Part shown: positions 1 through 8,410 of the stretch, one piece after another
How the letters are laid out: each line of letters begins with the position of its first letter
How positions within the stretch are numbered: the first letter of the stretch is position 1
Origin: Larix sibirica
Lineage: Eukaryota; Streptophyta; Pinopsida; Pinales; Pinaceae
Reading direction: 5' to 3'
NCBI GenBank assembly: GCA_004151065.3
Contig: NWUY0303893052.1
Location: 1-10,918, forward strand
DNA length: 10,918 nt
Translations under genes and position numbers: made by a program
The notes under the pieces: generated by a model
Told to the model about the DNA's origin: nothing
Database searches by the model: none
What the model saw: the letters and a program-made list of their open reading frames with translations, nothing else

Positions 1-2991
1 AAAATAGGGATTCCTTCATCCAAGTTGTTATTGCCACCTGAAGGTAGTTTTCGGGCACCCATCCATGTTTAGCTTGGATATGTTTGCAGATTCTGTTAAA
101 CCGATATGTCAATGATATGTGTTTTCCTTGGGTATGATAATGACATTGTGATAGATGATGTCGTGTTGGGTTTGTTATTTATGCATGAACCTTTCTCAGC
201 AAGAGACCCCTGTCAACTGGATTGGTCAGCCTTCCTCGCCCAATCAATTCATCTCCAACTAAAGAGCTTTTCATCAAGAAAGTTGTTTCGTTTCTGCTCT
301 TTTCTCTTGTACATGATATTTTTAGTAAACAAAACTATTTCAGCAAAAGTGATCTTGATAGGGTCTGTACTCAGGCTCCCCCACATAAATATTTCTCCCT
401 ATTTGTGGACACGTAGTTTCCATGTTTATACTTTACTGTTTGATGCTCCCCACCGAGGATTTTCCGGAAAGCAAACAATTGCTCCAGCTTAATCCAAATG
501 AAGCTGTGGGCGATTGGTTTTTTTTAAACACATACGAAATCGAGTGTATGGGGGAGTTGGCTCCGTACAAGTTACCCATATTCTTGACTCCTCGGTTGTT
601 TGCACTAGAATACATTCGTCAAGATTTAACTGTGACATGTACATTTTATGAAAGGGAAAGTGCCAAGAATTTTAAAGTCCCCAATGAAGAGGGTCGTTCA
701 AAGTGAAGGAGCAGAGCCGCTAAAAAGAAGTCGAGGATTGTTAGCTTCATACAACTTTCCTGTAAGCATGAACACAATTATGATCCCAGGGGGATCATTT
801 CTCAAAAAAGCAGGCAGCCCGTTCTGCCAGCTTATCTCCACTGACCACATCCCTTGTTGGACAAGATGGCCAACTTGAATAGCTGGGAAGAATGTCAGTT
901 GTTTTGAACCTGGCAAAGCTACTAGGAGCACCAATTATTCCGACACCCCTTAAGATGGATACGTTGGGGAAAAGAGACACATCAGAGCCTACGTCTGCAA
1001 CCAGAAAAGGAAGGATCAGGGAGTGGGGGTCGAAGACAAAAAGGTTGAAGTTAGAGGGTACATCCAGCGCAACCTCAAAGGTTATGCCAACACCTACTTG
1101 TGACACCGTCAGTCCTTGAAAACTTTCCCATCTGCAATGTGGCCTCGAGTCAGGAGACTCAGTCTATGGAAGGAGCTTTGGTTACCACGTCCCCGTCAAA
1201 CAGGCTTGTTTGGGATTTATGCCAGATTAAAGATGATAACATAGACCTAGGAGAAGTCATTGTTCCCAGAAGAAGGAGCTTGATACAGGAAAGCAGTCCA
1301 GGATGTTATCAGCACTGGATCTGAAAGAGGGAGCCCTAAAGATGGCTATCCTAGAGAAAATAGTGCCAGGAGGGAAGAAACACCTTCTAATTTTAAAACT
1401 ACTCAAGTAACATTGAAATTGGACGCATTCCCTGTCCAAGGATATTATGGAGCTTCATTCGAAGATAGGTGAAGGGAGTGTACCGGGACTGTGCGGAAAT
1501 ACACCTATGAGCACGAACAGACTACAGGCCCGGTACAAAAGCTAGAGAAGTAGCTGAGGAATGAAAAGTCTTCTAATAAAGCCAAGCAGTTAAAATAGCT
1601 GACTTGGAGCAGCAAATCATTAAAATGGTGGCAAAATTGAGCGATACAGGCTCCAGTTAGCATGCCATGCTAAAGAGAAAGGATAAGGAGGTCGCAACCC
1701 TGAAGAAAAGGCTCAGCATTCCCATGACTGAGCATTCACAGACTACGGAAGTGGTCGCAATACAATCAGAACTGGAAAAATCAGTGACTGATGGCCAAGC
1801 ACTCAGGGAAAGGATCGTCTCCTTAGAAGGTGAATTGGAGGAGGCAAGAAAGAGAATCAGAGATTCTCCAGCAGAAGGAAAGCATCCTCCAAGCCTCCTC
1901 ATTTTAGATCCTGCTGACAAGCTTGTTCAAGCGATAGCTGAAATGAGCATTAAGGACACTAAGCTGAACCAAGTTCAAGACTAGCTAAGGGCCAAGTGTG
2001 ATGAACTTTTTCAATGTGAATGAAAAGATGGTCAAAAGAGATCAATTCATCTCAGGAGATACAACAAGCTAATGATGAACTCCGTGGTGAAATTCAGGAA
2101 CTGTCTAGGAACTCACTGGAAAGCCTTTAATCAGAGGTGCCAAGGTTGTAATATGGGAGCAAGTGGTAGTTTCGATAAGCTCACGGTAGGATCCATTTCA
2201 CATAGCTCAAGGAAGAATTCGAGATTTCTAGAATACTGCCCATGGATGCACGAGCCACAGGAAAGCAGTGTAGGTAAAAAGTGAGTCTTCCCGAGAAGTG
2301 ATTGACTTCTTAAATGAGAAAAACCTTTGAAGAGCTTTGAAATTATTCCATCAAGGATCGAACTAAAATAATAATGGAAGCAAATAAGATGATTACTAAG
2401 GGAGCGTTGGCTCAGAATGTTGCCGACATGGCGCTCAACTGAAGCAGGACGTAGCACTCATTTAAAGAGATTATTCAAGACATGTTTCTCCCTTGGTCTC
2501 CCATCTTTCTGGGATGGAAATGGGGATCTCTACCAGAAAAGGATTATATTTCCATGATGGCAGAGGCAAGGAACACTGAGATCCCTTGACGGATACTCTG
2601 CAAGGAGCTCAGCAGGAAAGAAGTCAGTGGACAAGTTACATTCCAATTTTAAAATAGCTTAACTGCCTCCAACTATCTTCAAAAGCTCCTTAAGGCCTCT
2701 TTTAGCATTGTACTGAGCTGGACTCATCTCTTAGAGAGCTTCAAGTTCTTTACTTACCCTATGGGTAAAGACTGGAAGGCTATTACTAAATTTCTCACAA
2801 TCAAGAGTCAGAGAGTTCACCAAGAAGCAAGCAACAGTCGTAGCTTCGACCAGCACCACAACAAAGCCTCTTCCTAGTCAGCATGGCATTCTTCCTCATC
2901 AAGCGAGGGTCCCAATCTCACAGCACTACTAGTCAACAATAGTCCTCAAGCTGTTTCTAGTGACAAATTTTGTTGGAAAGTTCGAACATAA
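1..2991 (+). pseudogene. ORF-X, left copy: degenerate coiled-coil protein gene, 5'-truncated by the window
   Basis: I do not recognise this gene. Similarity to the right-hand copy starts near position 31 and is clear from about 110. Readable pieces change frame repeatedly: 106-330 (frame 1), about 320-416 (frame 0), 422-706 (frame 2), 892-1119 and 1667-1984. The first part is a compact, hydrophobic, probably helical domain ending with a VGDW motif and a segment reading LAPYKLPIFLTPRLFALEYI. A basic stretch KTKRLK follows (1033-1050). From about 1540 to 2120 it is Lys/Glu/Gln-rich with heptad-like leucines, typical of a coiled coil. The tail after 2124 has no partner in this window. It is Ser-rich near 2880-2960 and continues with stops to a TAA at 2989-2991, inside the LTR. 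No catalytic motif or transmembrane segment is visible. It is certainly non-functional. Confidence 0.72.
31..2124 (+). repeat. Left member of a 2.1 kb dispersed direct repeat (ORF-X)
   Basis: It aligns collinearly with 8816-10918 at an offset that drifts from 8785 to 8794, so indels are few and small. Hand comparison of 1681-1800 with 10471-10590 gives 26 differences in 120 bases: 23 transitions and 3 transversions. This part therefore has about 78% identity. The first 80 bases are weaker and are supported mainly by the translated comparison. Confidence 0.85.
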
Positions 2992-3055
2992 ATGTATAAG
3001 TCGTTGGGCTATAACAAACTTTTGTAACAACTTATTTTGTAAAGCCTGTGAAGGC

Positions 3056-3063
3056 TATATATA
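3056..3063 (+). promoter_or_regulatory. TATA box of the LTR promoter
   Basis: The sequence is TATATATA, 86 bases into the LTR and downstream of an AT-rich stretch. This is a usual place for the plant LTR promoter that starts the genomic transcript at the U3/R border. A transcript start about 30 bases downstream (near 3090) is inferred. Confidence 0.5.
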
Positions 3064-3135
3064 GTAGAATAGGAAATGGCCAATGGTCAGCTCTTTTTGT
3101 AAGAAGTAACTTCTGATATTTTGCAGTCTGATCAA

Positions 3136-3143
3136 TATATAAA
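3136..3143 (+). promoter_or_regulatory. Second candidate TATA box in the LTR
   Basis: TATATAAA, 80 bases after the first candidate. It could be an alternative promoter element, or part of the AT-rich 3'-processing signal that lies downstream of the start site in many plant LTRs. The sequence alone does not decide between these. Confidence 0.3.
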
Positions 3144-3675
3144 GAAGAACATTTTTTCCCGATCTTGGGATTTCATGGATCAAAGCTTTGATGTGTCCAG
3201 TTAGTATTTTTCCTTCTGTTAATTCATCTCTTTCATATTGTTCATGATTTATGAATCTGGTTCTGATTTTAATGTGAGTGTTGCAAGCTTAAAGTATTGC
3301 TTCTAATTTTCATGGCGTGAAGTATTCATGTTGGTTATCTGGAAATAATATCCTCATATTGTTCAGGTTTAGTTTTATGATCATTTTTGTTAAACTACTG
3401 AATTCCTCCCTTAGGCTCAGTACGTTATTCTCAAACATAAAACAAAGATTTACTCTCTGAAGTACCTTTGTTTTGTGCCATTCCATTAACATCAATTCAT
3501 TCAAATTTTATCATTGGCATATTGAAATACTGCCCATATTATTCCAAGATTTGGTGTCTGTATTATTTTATGATGAATGTGATTCTGATCAAGCAAAAGA
3601 AACAAAAATTTTATTGATGCCCAGGCACAAGTTCTAAAAGCAGCCTTAGAACGTCTCTGGGACTAACATCTTTTT

Positions 3676-3693
3676 TGGCGCCGTTGCCGGGAA
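3676..3693 (+). other. Primer-binding site for tRNA-Asp
   Basis: The 18 bases TGGCGCCGTTGCCGGGAA match the complement of the plant tRNA-Asp(GTC) 3' end, including its CCA tail, at 17 of 18 positions. The one mismatch is the second-to-last base (A for G). The tRNA would prime minus-strand DNA synthesis here. Use of tRNA-Asp is well known from Athila-type and related plant Ty3/gypsy elements. Confidence 0.92.
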
Positions 3694-4145
3694 CGCAAGC
3701 AAGAAGATAAATCTTCCCTGGGGACAACGACAAAATTTATGCACCTAATTTCATAGTGGATGAAACTAGGTTGCAGGCTGTAATCCACTTGGCGACTCCA
3801 CAGACAAACCTGGCATCTGGACGAAGACATACCCGCTAGAACCCCAGCCATGAAGAATTTGTGGCTTTAGAAGATTCAGTCTCCTTGGAGACATAGACGT
3901 GGAAAATATCAGTCTACTTCACCAGGCCATCGGAAGTTTCTCCCCACCTCTGTTTGGCCCTCAATTCCCTGAATCTGAATTCATTGTCCAAACCCCTGAA
4001 AGAGAACCTTCTCCCCAGAACCCTCACACTCCTTGTGATTTTCCTACTTTCAAAAATTCCTGCTATAAGCGAAGAATTTCAGCTCATACGAATCCCCCAA
4101 ATCTTTCATTTCTTGCAGGCCAAGAAGCTAATCGCCAATCACCTC
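3694..4145 (+). other. 5' leader / possible degenerate N-terminal gag region
   Basis: This stretch lies between the PBS and the first plausible gag ATG. Two readings compete. The frame that later encodes Gag can be followed back to about 3741 but is broken by stops near 3840 and 3897. A different frame is open from 3899 to 4240 (113 codons, Pro-rich N-terminal half, Arg/His-rich end). I cannot tell which, if either, was the ancestral N-terminus. Nothing else is recognisable here. Confidence 0.4.
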
Positions 4146-5978
4146 ATGTCAGGAGGAGGAGGCGGAGGAACCACCACCACCACCCAGAACACCCAGATGG
4201 GCTAGCCGACATGGACCTCTGCAATTACCCACGCCCTTGAATGATATCCTACCCACTATTTGAAGCTACTACCAAAGTATGATGGCAGTAAGGGAATGAC
4301 TGCTGAAGATCATGTAGACCGATTCCAAGATTTCACTGACAATATCCTGATCGAACATGATGATGTGTTCATGAGAGTTTTCTCTCAATCGCTGGCAGGA
4401 GAAGCCAAAAAAAGGTTCAAATCACTACCCAATGACTCCATCAGCACTATGGAGATCCTGGAAACCACCTTTGTCAATAAGTGGGGAGTTAAACGTGATA
4501 TTCTCTATTATTTAACAAAATTCTTCGCTTGAAGAAGAGCAACTCTGAAAATGTAGCAGACTTTAGTGAAAGATTCAACAAAGTATATTTCATAATCCCC
4601 GATGATATTCGACCCACTGAAGCTGCAGCGAGAGCCACATATGAGGGGTCTTTCTGCTCAGATTTATCCATTACTTTGAGAGAAAGAAGATCACTCTCAC
4701 TTAGCATAATGCAAGATGAAGCCATAAAGGTTGAAGGAAATTTGAGAGAAGGAGGAAAGCTAAAATTAACCAGTGATATTGAGTAGAATGAAAAATAGAA
4801 GGATAAAGAAGAGAGTAGTTCTTTATAGGTTAAGGACTCACGAGAAGCAAAGATTGATGAAATGATTTGCATTATTAAGAACTTGTTGAATAAATTTACT
4901 GAGGATGGAATTAGAAAGTAGCAGCCCAAGTAAGAAAATACCTGCCCATTATCCCACTCAATTTTGGAGACCATATAACCCTCAAATGGCCTGTAGAGAA
5001 AAAAGGACTGATGAACAACCCTTGAGACCACCTGTCCGGGATCATGAAAATAATCTGGTAGGGATTTCAGGGGAAGAGACCTATGAATAATTTGAAGAGC
5101 GGCTTAATTGGATGGAGGAATATTCCTATCTCATGCATCTTACTAAAACCGACTATGATAACTCACTCACACATAATCAAAGAGGCCAAAATATCAAATG
5201 ATCTCAAGAAGATGACTCATTCCCAAATAAATACCCTTTGCTCCCGAATGCTCAACTGGATGGAATGCAAAAAAATCATGACCGAAGACCAAGACCAGGA
5301 TCAGCAAAGGGATGGAATCATATTCCTCCCAAAAACTCTCTCCAAAAGTCGGCCCAAGCCAAGTATCCTCAAGACCTCCTCCTGTTAAGAGACAAAGGCC
5401 CACTAAAGGATCAAATCAGACCAGGAACATGCCCCCATGAGAAATTAGACCTGTGTCCTAAAGATTATAATGAAGGCCTTGCACCTTTCAATTTGGAACA
5501 TGAATTGAGTAAATTGAAAATATTGATTCCCTTATCCAAATTGATGAAAAATCCTACGTATCTGAAACAGATTGATAGGATGTTTCATAAAGGTGAAAAT
5601 ATGGACCATCTGACTTCCATAAATCTAAATTATCAAGTCCCAGTTATCAAATATGCCCCCCACATTAAAAATAAAAAGGAACCCACTGCTCCTTTTTATT
5701 TTACACTAAACATTCATGATAAACTCCTCCACAACTGTATGATTGACTCGAGAGCATCCCACAATTTGATGCCCAAAGTCATCATGGAACAATTGGGATT
5801 AGAAATCACCAGGCCATACCGTTACCTATATAGTTTTGACTCCAAAAAAGTAAAGTTCATAGGCATGATAAAGGGCTTGGTAGTAAATCTTGCTCAATTA
5901 CTAGCCAAAGGAGTAACGATGGATGTAGTGGTGGATGATGTCCTAGCGAAGTATGGTATGCTTCTATCAAGATACTAG
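4146..5978 (+). pseudogene. gag-protease pseudogene
   Basis: Gag forms the particle; the aspartic protease (PR) cuts the polyprotein. The ATG at 4146 opens with a Gly6-Thr5 run. The Gag core begins near 4260 (LPKYDG, AEDHVDRF, EIL-TTFVNKWG, YYLTKFFA) and continues after a one-base loss near 4526 in another frame (ADFSERFNKVY, LRERRSLSLSIMQDEA). It returns to the first frame near 4905 and stays there to 5978, so gag and PR were one ORF. In-frame stops lie after codon 19, near 4230, at several points between 4784 and 4920, at 5088-5090 and at 5199-5201. PR spans about 5690-5978 (HDKLLHNCMIDSRASHNLMP, LYSFDSKKVK, MDVVVDDV, KYGMLLSR). The catalytic D-S-G triplet reads D-S-R (Asp codon 5745-5747, Arg codon 5751-5753). 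It ends at TAG 5976-5978, where relatives usually have Trp. No CCHC zinc knuckle is visible. Confidence 0.88.
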
Positions 5979-6423
5979 GAAAAAGAACTAGGGGAACCAT
6001 GCAGATGGATATGACATATGCTACGATACCTGTTTGTACTGGAAAAACCAAGAGGTTATACAGGGAATCTATGTTAGCCTATGTAATAAGTGAGCAAAAC
6101 AACCCAACGAATTATCTTATATATGAAAGTGATGAAGACATGGGCTACTACATGCTATCATTATGAGATATTGAAGCAAAGGAGATTATGCTGCCACATG
6201 AGCCAAATGTTATTGTCAAAAATGGTCGGGATCAAGTATGGAAACTATACCCCGAGGGTCCCTCAGCTAAATACAAGTATGAAACTGGTGTAGGACTGTT
6301 ACCACATGTAGGAGAAGAGATTAATGTGCCCTATGAGATAGACACTGTTGAATCCCCCTCCCTAGGCCGTCCAGCTACTGAAAATTCCTCCAAATATCCC
6401 AAGAATTCGAAGCTAAAGTATAA
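5979..6423 (+). pseudogene. Protease tail plus start of an RNase H-like domain (pol fragment)
   Basis: After the stop at 5978 and a further one-base shift near 5990, homology resumes in a new frame with GTMQMDMTYATIPV and LYRESMLAYVIS, the usual tail after the protease in this family. A TGA follows near 6166. The segment at about 6230-6335 (QVWKLYPEGPSAKY, then GVGLLPHVGEEINVPYE) has the spacing of the first beta-strands of an RNase H fold, where W-x-L-x-F-D-G is expected. The catalytic Asp position is Glu here and the Phe is Pro, so it would be inactive. After about 6340 the rest of that domain is absent. Sequence typical of the linker before RT resumes near 6385 (KNSKLKYK), then a one-base shift near 6421 moves the frame. 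The RNase H call is moderate; the protease tail is firmer. Confidence 0.62.
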
Positions 6424-7233
6424 ATGGAATTACGACATCACCCGTATATTCTCAACAAAATGAAAAGTCTGCAAATCTTGGAAGATGGTCGACAGATCAA
6501 GTGCTTCCTATACCTCGTAGATAGATCCCCGAACACCAATGTAGAAGAAGAAGTAGGAGAAGAGGATGAAGAGAAATTGTTCAAGCATCTTATCTCCAAG
6601 GATAAAGCAAGGATATATCCAAACATAATAGCCTTTAATAGATCGTTTGAACTCCCAAGAAATAAAAAGGAGGTACAATCCTTGACGAGCAAGATAAATT
6701 TTACCTTTAAACTCATTCTCAACTTTGCTGAAATAAAATGGATCATAGTTGCAAGGAGCTCCTTTAAATGGATAAAGGATGCCTCAGGAGAAACATCTAT
6801 TTCCATAAGTCCTGGTTACACAAAGGATTTTTTAATGGCCTATTTTGCTTTTGAGGATACGATCGCACCCATTCACTTATGGCCAGAACATGACGAACCA
6901 AATGATAGGGAAAGAAGAATACATCAATTGATAGAAGTTCAGCAGGACAGGAAGCAACTGGGAAATTTCCCCAGGATTCACCATGACAAGATTATAACAA
7001 CATTCGATCAAAAGGCTATCAGTCGAGACTTTCAAAATCAAGACCTAGTTTTGGGATGGGATGCCAGGAAGGAAGAGAGAGCCAACCATAGAAAATTTAA
7101 CAGATTATGGGTGGGTCCATTCAAGATCGTTGTAATGCAAAATAACGACATAAATGAATTGGCTCAGTTAAATGATGAAATATTAAGAACCCCTGCAAAC
7201 GGGAGACCCTTGAAGCGGTTGTTTCATTGTTAA
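6424..7233 (+). pseudogene. Collapsed pol: RT/RNase H connection fused to integrase C-terminal domain
   Basis: These 269 codons are open but come from three distant parts of pol. Residues 1-50 are the acidic linker before RT (LRHHPYILNKMK, then an EEEVGEEDEE run). Residues 51-148 are the end of RT and the connection to RNase H (LPRNKKEVQSLTSKINF, ILNFAEI, SPGYTKDFLMAYFAF). Residues 158-269 are the integrase C-terminal part (RRIHQLIEVQQDR, then DFQNQDLVLGWDARKEE, KFNRLWVGPFKIV and the closing PANGRPLKRLFHC). Missing are the RT palm with its YxDD motif, most of RNase H, and the integrase HHCC and D,D-35-E core. Apparent junctions are near nucleotides 6573 and 6865. An intact polyprotein would be over 1,000 residues longer, by family knowledge. 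The first ATG here lies inside the linker and is unlikely to be a natural start. No enzyme activity is expected. Confidence 0.78.
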
Positions 7234-7363
7234 AATTCGGTCCTGCTCTATCAAAGGATCCTTTGTGCCATATCTGTAACATATGTTTCTCCTTTTATAC
7301 TGCAATGGTTATTCTCATCTCGTCATTTTGTCTCTCATTCTTCTTTGTTTCTTTAGCTTAAAA

Positions 7364-7369
7364 AATAAA
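7364..7369 (+). promoter_or_regulatory. AATAAA poly(A)-type signal after pol
   Basis: AATAAA in the run AAAAATAAAG, 131 bases after the pol stop codon. It could allow a shorter gag-pol transcript to end before ORF-X. Plant 3'-processing signals are loose and this hexamer occurs by chance in AT-rich DNA, so support is limited. Confidence 0.25.
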
Positions 7370-7534
7370 GGACATGTATGACTCCACAACCCAATGGATT
7401 TAAAGGCACTAATCTACTGTTCTCAGCCTCTTCCCATGAAAAAGGATGTCCCCGCTGAAGCCAATGTTAGTACTGATATTGTCAGCAAGAGCGGCCAGAG
7501 ATAGCTTGGCTACGGTATAAGAAGATCGTCGCCT

Positions 7535-7820
7535 TTGAGCAAGAATGTCGACAGAGCAGGTAGGCCCAACCCATAAAGTTGCAGAATCTGGCACGCATCT
7601 TGAGAAAGCAAAGGAAAATCATCAATAGATGTGCAAATTTCAGGATGCTGAAAGTGCTCAGAGTTTAATGCTCTCAAGACACCCCTGAAAGAAAAACACC
7701 ATCTACACGTGTCAGCCTCAGAATCATTCAGGGGCTGAAAAAGCAGTTTCTCTATGCCATCTTTTCAAATCCATGAAACCTCTAAAAGTCCCCACGATGG
7801 TTTCCCTGAACATAGGCCAT
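7535..7820 (+). repeat. Tandem repeat unit 1 of a ~286 bp array
   Basis: It aligns with the next unit at a shift of about 286 bases. The best block is 7680-7720 (CCCCTGAAAGAAAAACACC, then ATCTACACGTGTCAGCCTC) against 7965-8006. Further matches are TTTCAGGAT/CTTCAGGAT (7638, 7924) and CCCATAAA/CACATAAA (7570, 7854). Overall identity is roughly 60-70% by eye. A weaker third unit may precede it: CACTAATCTACTGTTCTCAGCCTC near 7408-7430 lies 289 bases before the matching block. Edges are approximate because the array is diverged. Confidence 0.55.
7706..7711 (+). promoter_or_regulatory. G-box CACGTG in repeat unit 1
   Basis: The palindrome CACGTG sits in ACACGTGTC, which also fits the plant ABRE core read on either strand. 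bZIP and bHLH factors bind such sites. It lies 565 bases before the TATA box at 8271. The matching place in unit 2 reads CATGTG (7992-7997), one transition away. Whether it works as an enhancer for ORF-X is inference. Confidence 0.35.
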
Positions 7821-8105
7821 TGGAAAAGCTAACCGATAGAGGAAGTGGGTTCCACACATAAATATGCATTGGCAGTGCGCACATCTCAAGGGCGCTAGGG
7901 TGTAAGATTGACGACGGATTTGACTTCAGGATACCTAAGGTGCTTGGACCTTAACGTCACAAGACCGCCCCTAAAAGAAAACCACCATCTACATGTGGCG
8001 GCTTCTTGTGAATTCAGAACCCGAAAAGAGGTTTCCTTAAACCGCTTTATCTGGATCCTGAAACCACTAATTGTCTACAGTTTAACACTTCCCACTGCGG
8101 CACAT
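7821..8105 (+). repeat. Tandem repeat unit 2 of a ~286 bp array
   Basis: This is the second, directly adjacent copy of the unit at 7535-7820, in the same orientation. Matching landmarks are CCTAAAAGAAAACCACC then ATCTACATGTGG, and the GGTTTCCTTAAACCGC block near 8030 against AGTTTCTCTATGCC near 7745. Similarity fades after about 8105, before the TATA box at 8271. Confidence 0.55.
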
Positions 8106-8270
8106 CCCCCCTTGCTTCCTCTTAAACAATCCTTAAATGGTCATTACCATCTCCATTTATGAGCAAATGTCCCCCAGCATTTAAGAATCTAGCTACCCCT
8201 TAATCAACAGGCTAATCCCAACACACCACGTAAACCTTGCATTAAAACCTGCTAAGTTCAAATCTCTCCC

Positions 8271-8278
8271 TATAAATA
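8271..8278 (+). promoter_or_regulatory. TATA box of an internal promoter for ORF-X
   Basis: TATAAATA in the context CTCTCCCTATAAATACT, a very good match to the plant TATA consensus (TCACTATATATAG/TATAAATA class). It lies 140 bases before the ORF-X ATG. A start site near 8303 would give a leader of about 108 bases. An ATG at 8298 in another frame would lie about at the transcript start and would probably be left out of the mRNA. Confidence 0.5.
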
Positions 8279-8410
8279 CTTTCCCAGGGAAGCCATTATG
8301 CATTTTTACTCTAGCTCCAAGCTCCTCAGTATTCACTCTCTACACCTGTTTTCTCCAAAGATCCCTAAGAAATTCAGAGTCAGTGTTCCCCGCTATAACC
8401 CTGAGTTAGC

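Larger units (their letters stand above)
1..3668 (+). mobile_element. 3' part of a left-hand Ty3/gypsy-type element (ORF-X plus LTR)
   Basis: The decayed ORF-X copy runs directly into the LTR at 2971, and its last readable frame ends at a TAA just inside the LTR (2989-2991). The same ORF lies downstream of pol in the element on the right, so this stretch reads as the 3' end of another family member whose gag and pol would lie before the window. The LTR is shared with, or abuts, the right-hand element. No target-site duplication can be tested because the outer ends are outside the window. The assignment is an inference from the shared ORF-X. Confidence 0.6.
2971..3668 (+). repeat. Long terminal repeat (LTR), about 698 bp
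   Basis: It begins TGTTGG and ends CTAACA, giving a 5-of-6 terminal inverted match and the usual TG...CA ends. Seven bases separate the right end from the tRNA-Asp primer-binding site at 3676, which fixes the 3' boundary well. The 5' boundary rests on the TG start and on the end of ORF-X next to it. The LTR is AT-rich and holds TATA boxes in its first quarter. No second copy is present in the window, so its edges cannot be confirmed by alignment. It would act as the 5' LTR of the right-hand element and, by position, the 3' LTR of the left-hand one. Confidence 0.72.
7234..8410 (+). other. Non-coding region between pol and ORF-X
   Basis: No credible gene is seen on either strand; short open frames here lack family resemblance. 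From left to right it holds a pyrimidine-rich stretch ending in TAG (about 7340-7356), an AATAAA signal, diverged tandem repeats of about 286 bp, a G-box, an AT-rich stretch, a TATA box and a leader into the ATG at 8411. Plant Ty3/gypsy elements of the Tat/Ogre group often have long variable, repeat-bearing regions at this place. Confidence 0.6.

Noticed and set aside
795-1106. 103-codon minus-strand open frame over the left ORF-X
   Set aside because: A shorter antisense frame also occurs in the right copy (9695-9916), but the plus strand shows the matching protein similarity, so this is a mirror of conserved plus-strand codons.
4489-5031. 180-codon open frame on the minus strand across gag
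   Set aside because: It lies exactly antisense to recognisable Gag sequence, has no family resemblance, and its length follows from the AT/purine bias of gag. Some plant Tat elements carry antisense ORFs, but those lie in the 3' region, not over gag.
6438-6806. 122-codon minus-strand open frame
   Set aside because: Antisense shadow of the collapsed pol; low-complexity Ser run results from the acidic Glu codons on the plus strand.
7409-7594. 61-codon minus-strand open frame in the non-coding region
   Set aside because: Short, no recognisable motif, overlaps the tandem-repeat region and is not kept in the neighbouring unit.
7234-8410. A 3' LTR of the right-hand element in this region
   Set aside because: No stretch resembles the LTR start (TGTTGGAAAG), its TATA region or its end; the region is internal, with ORF-X downstream.
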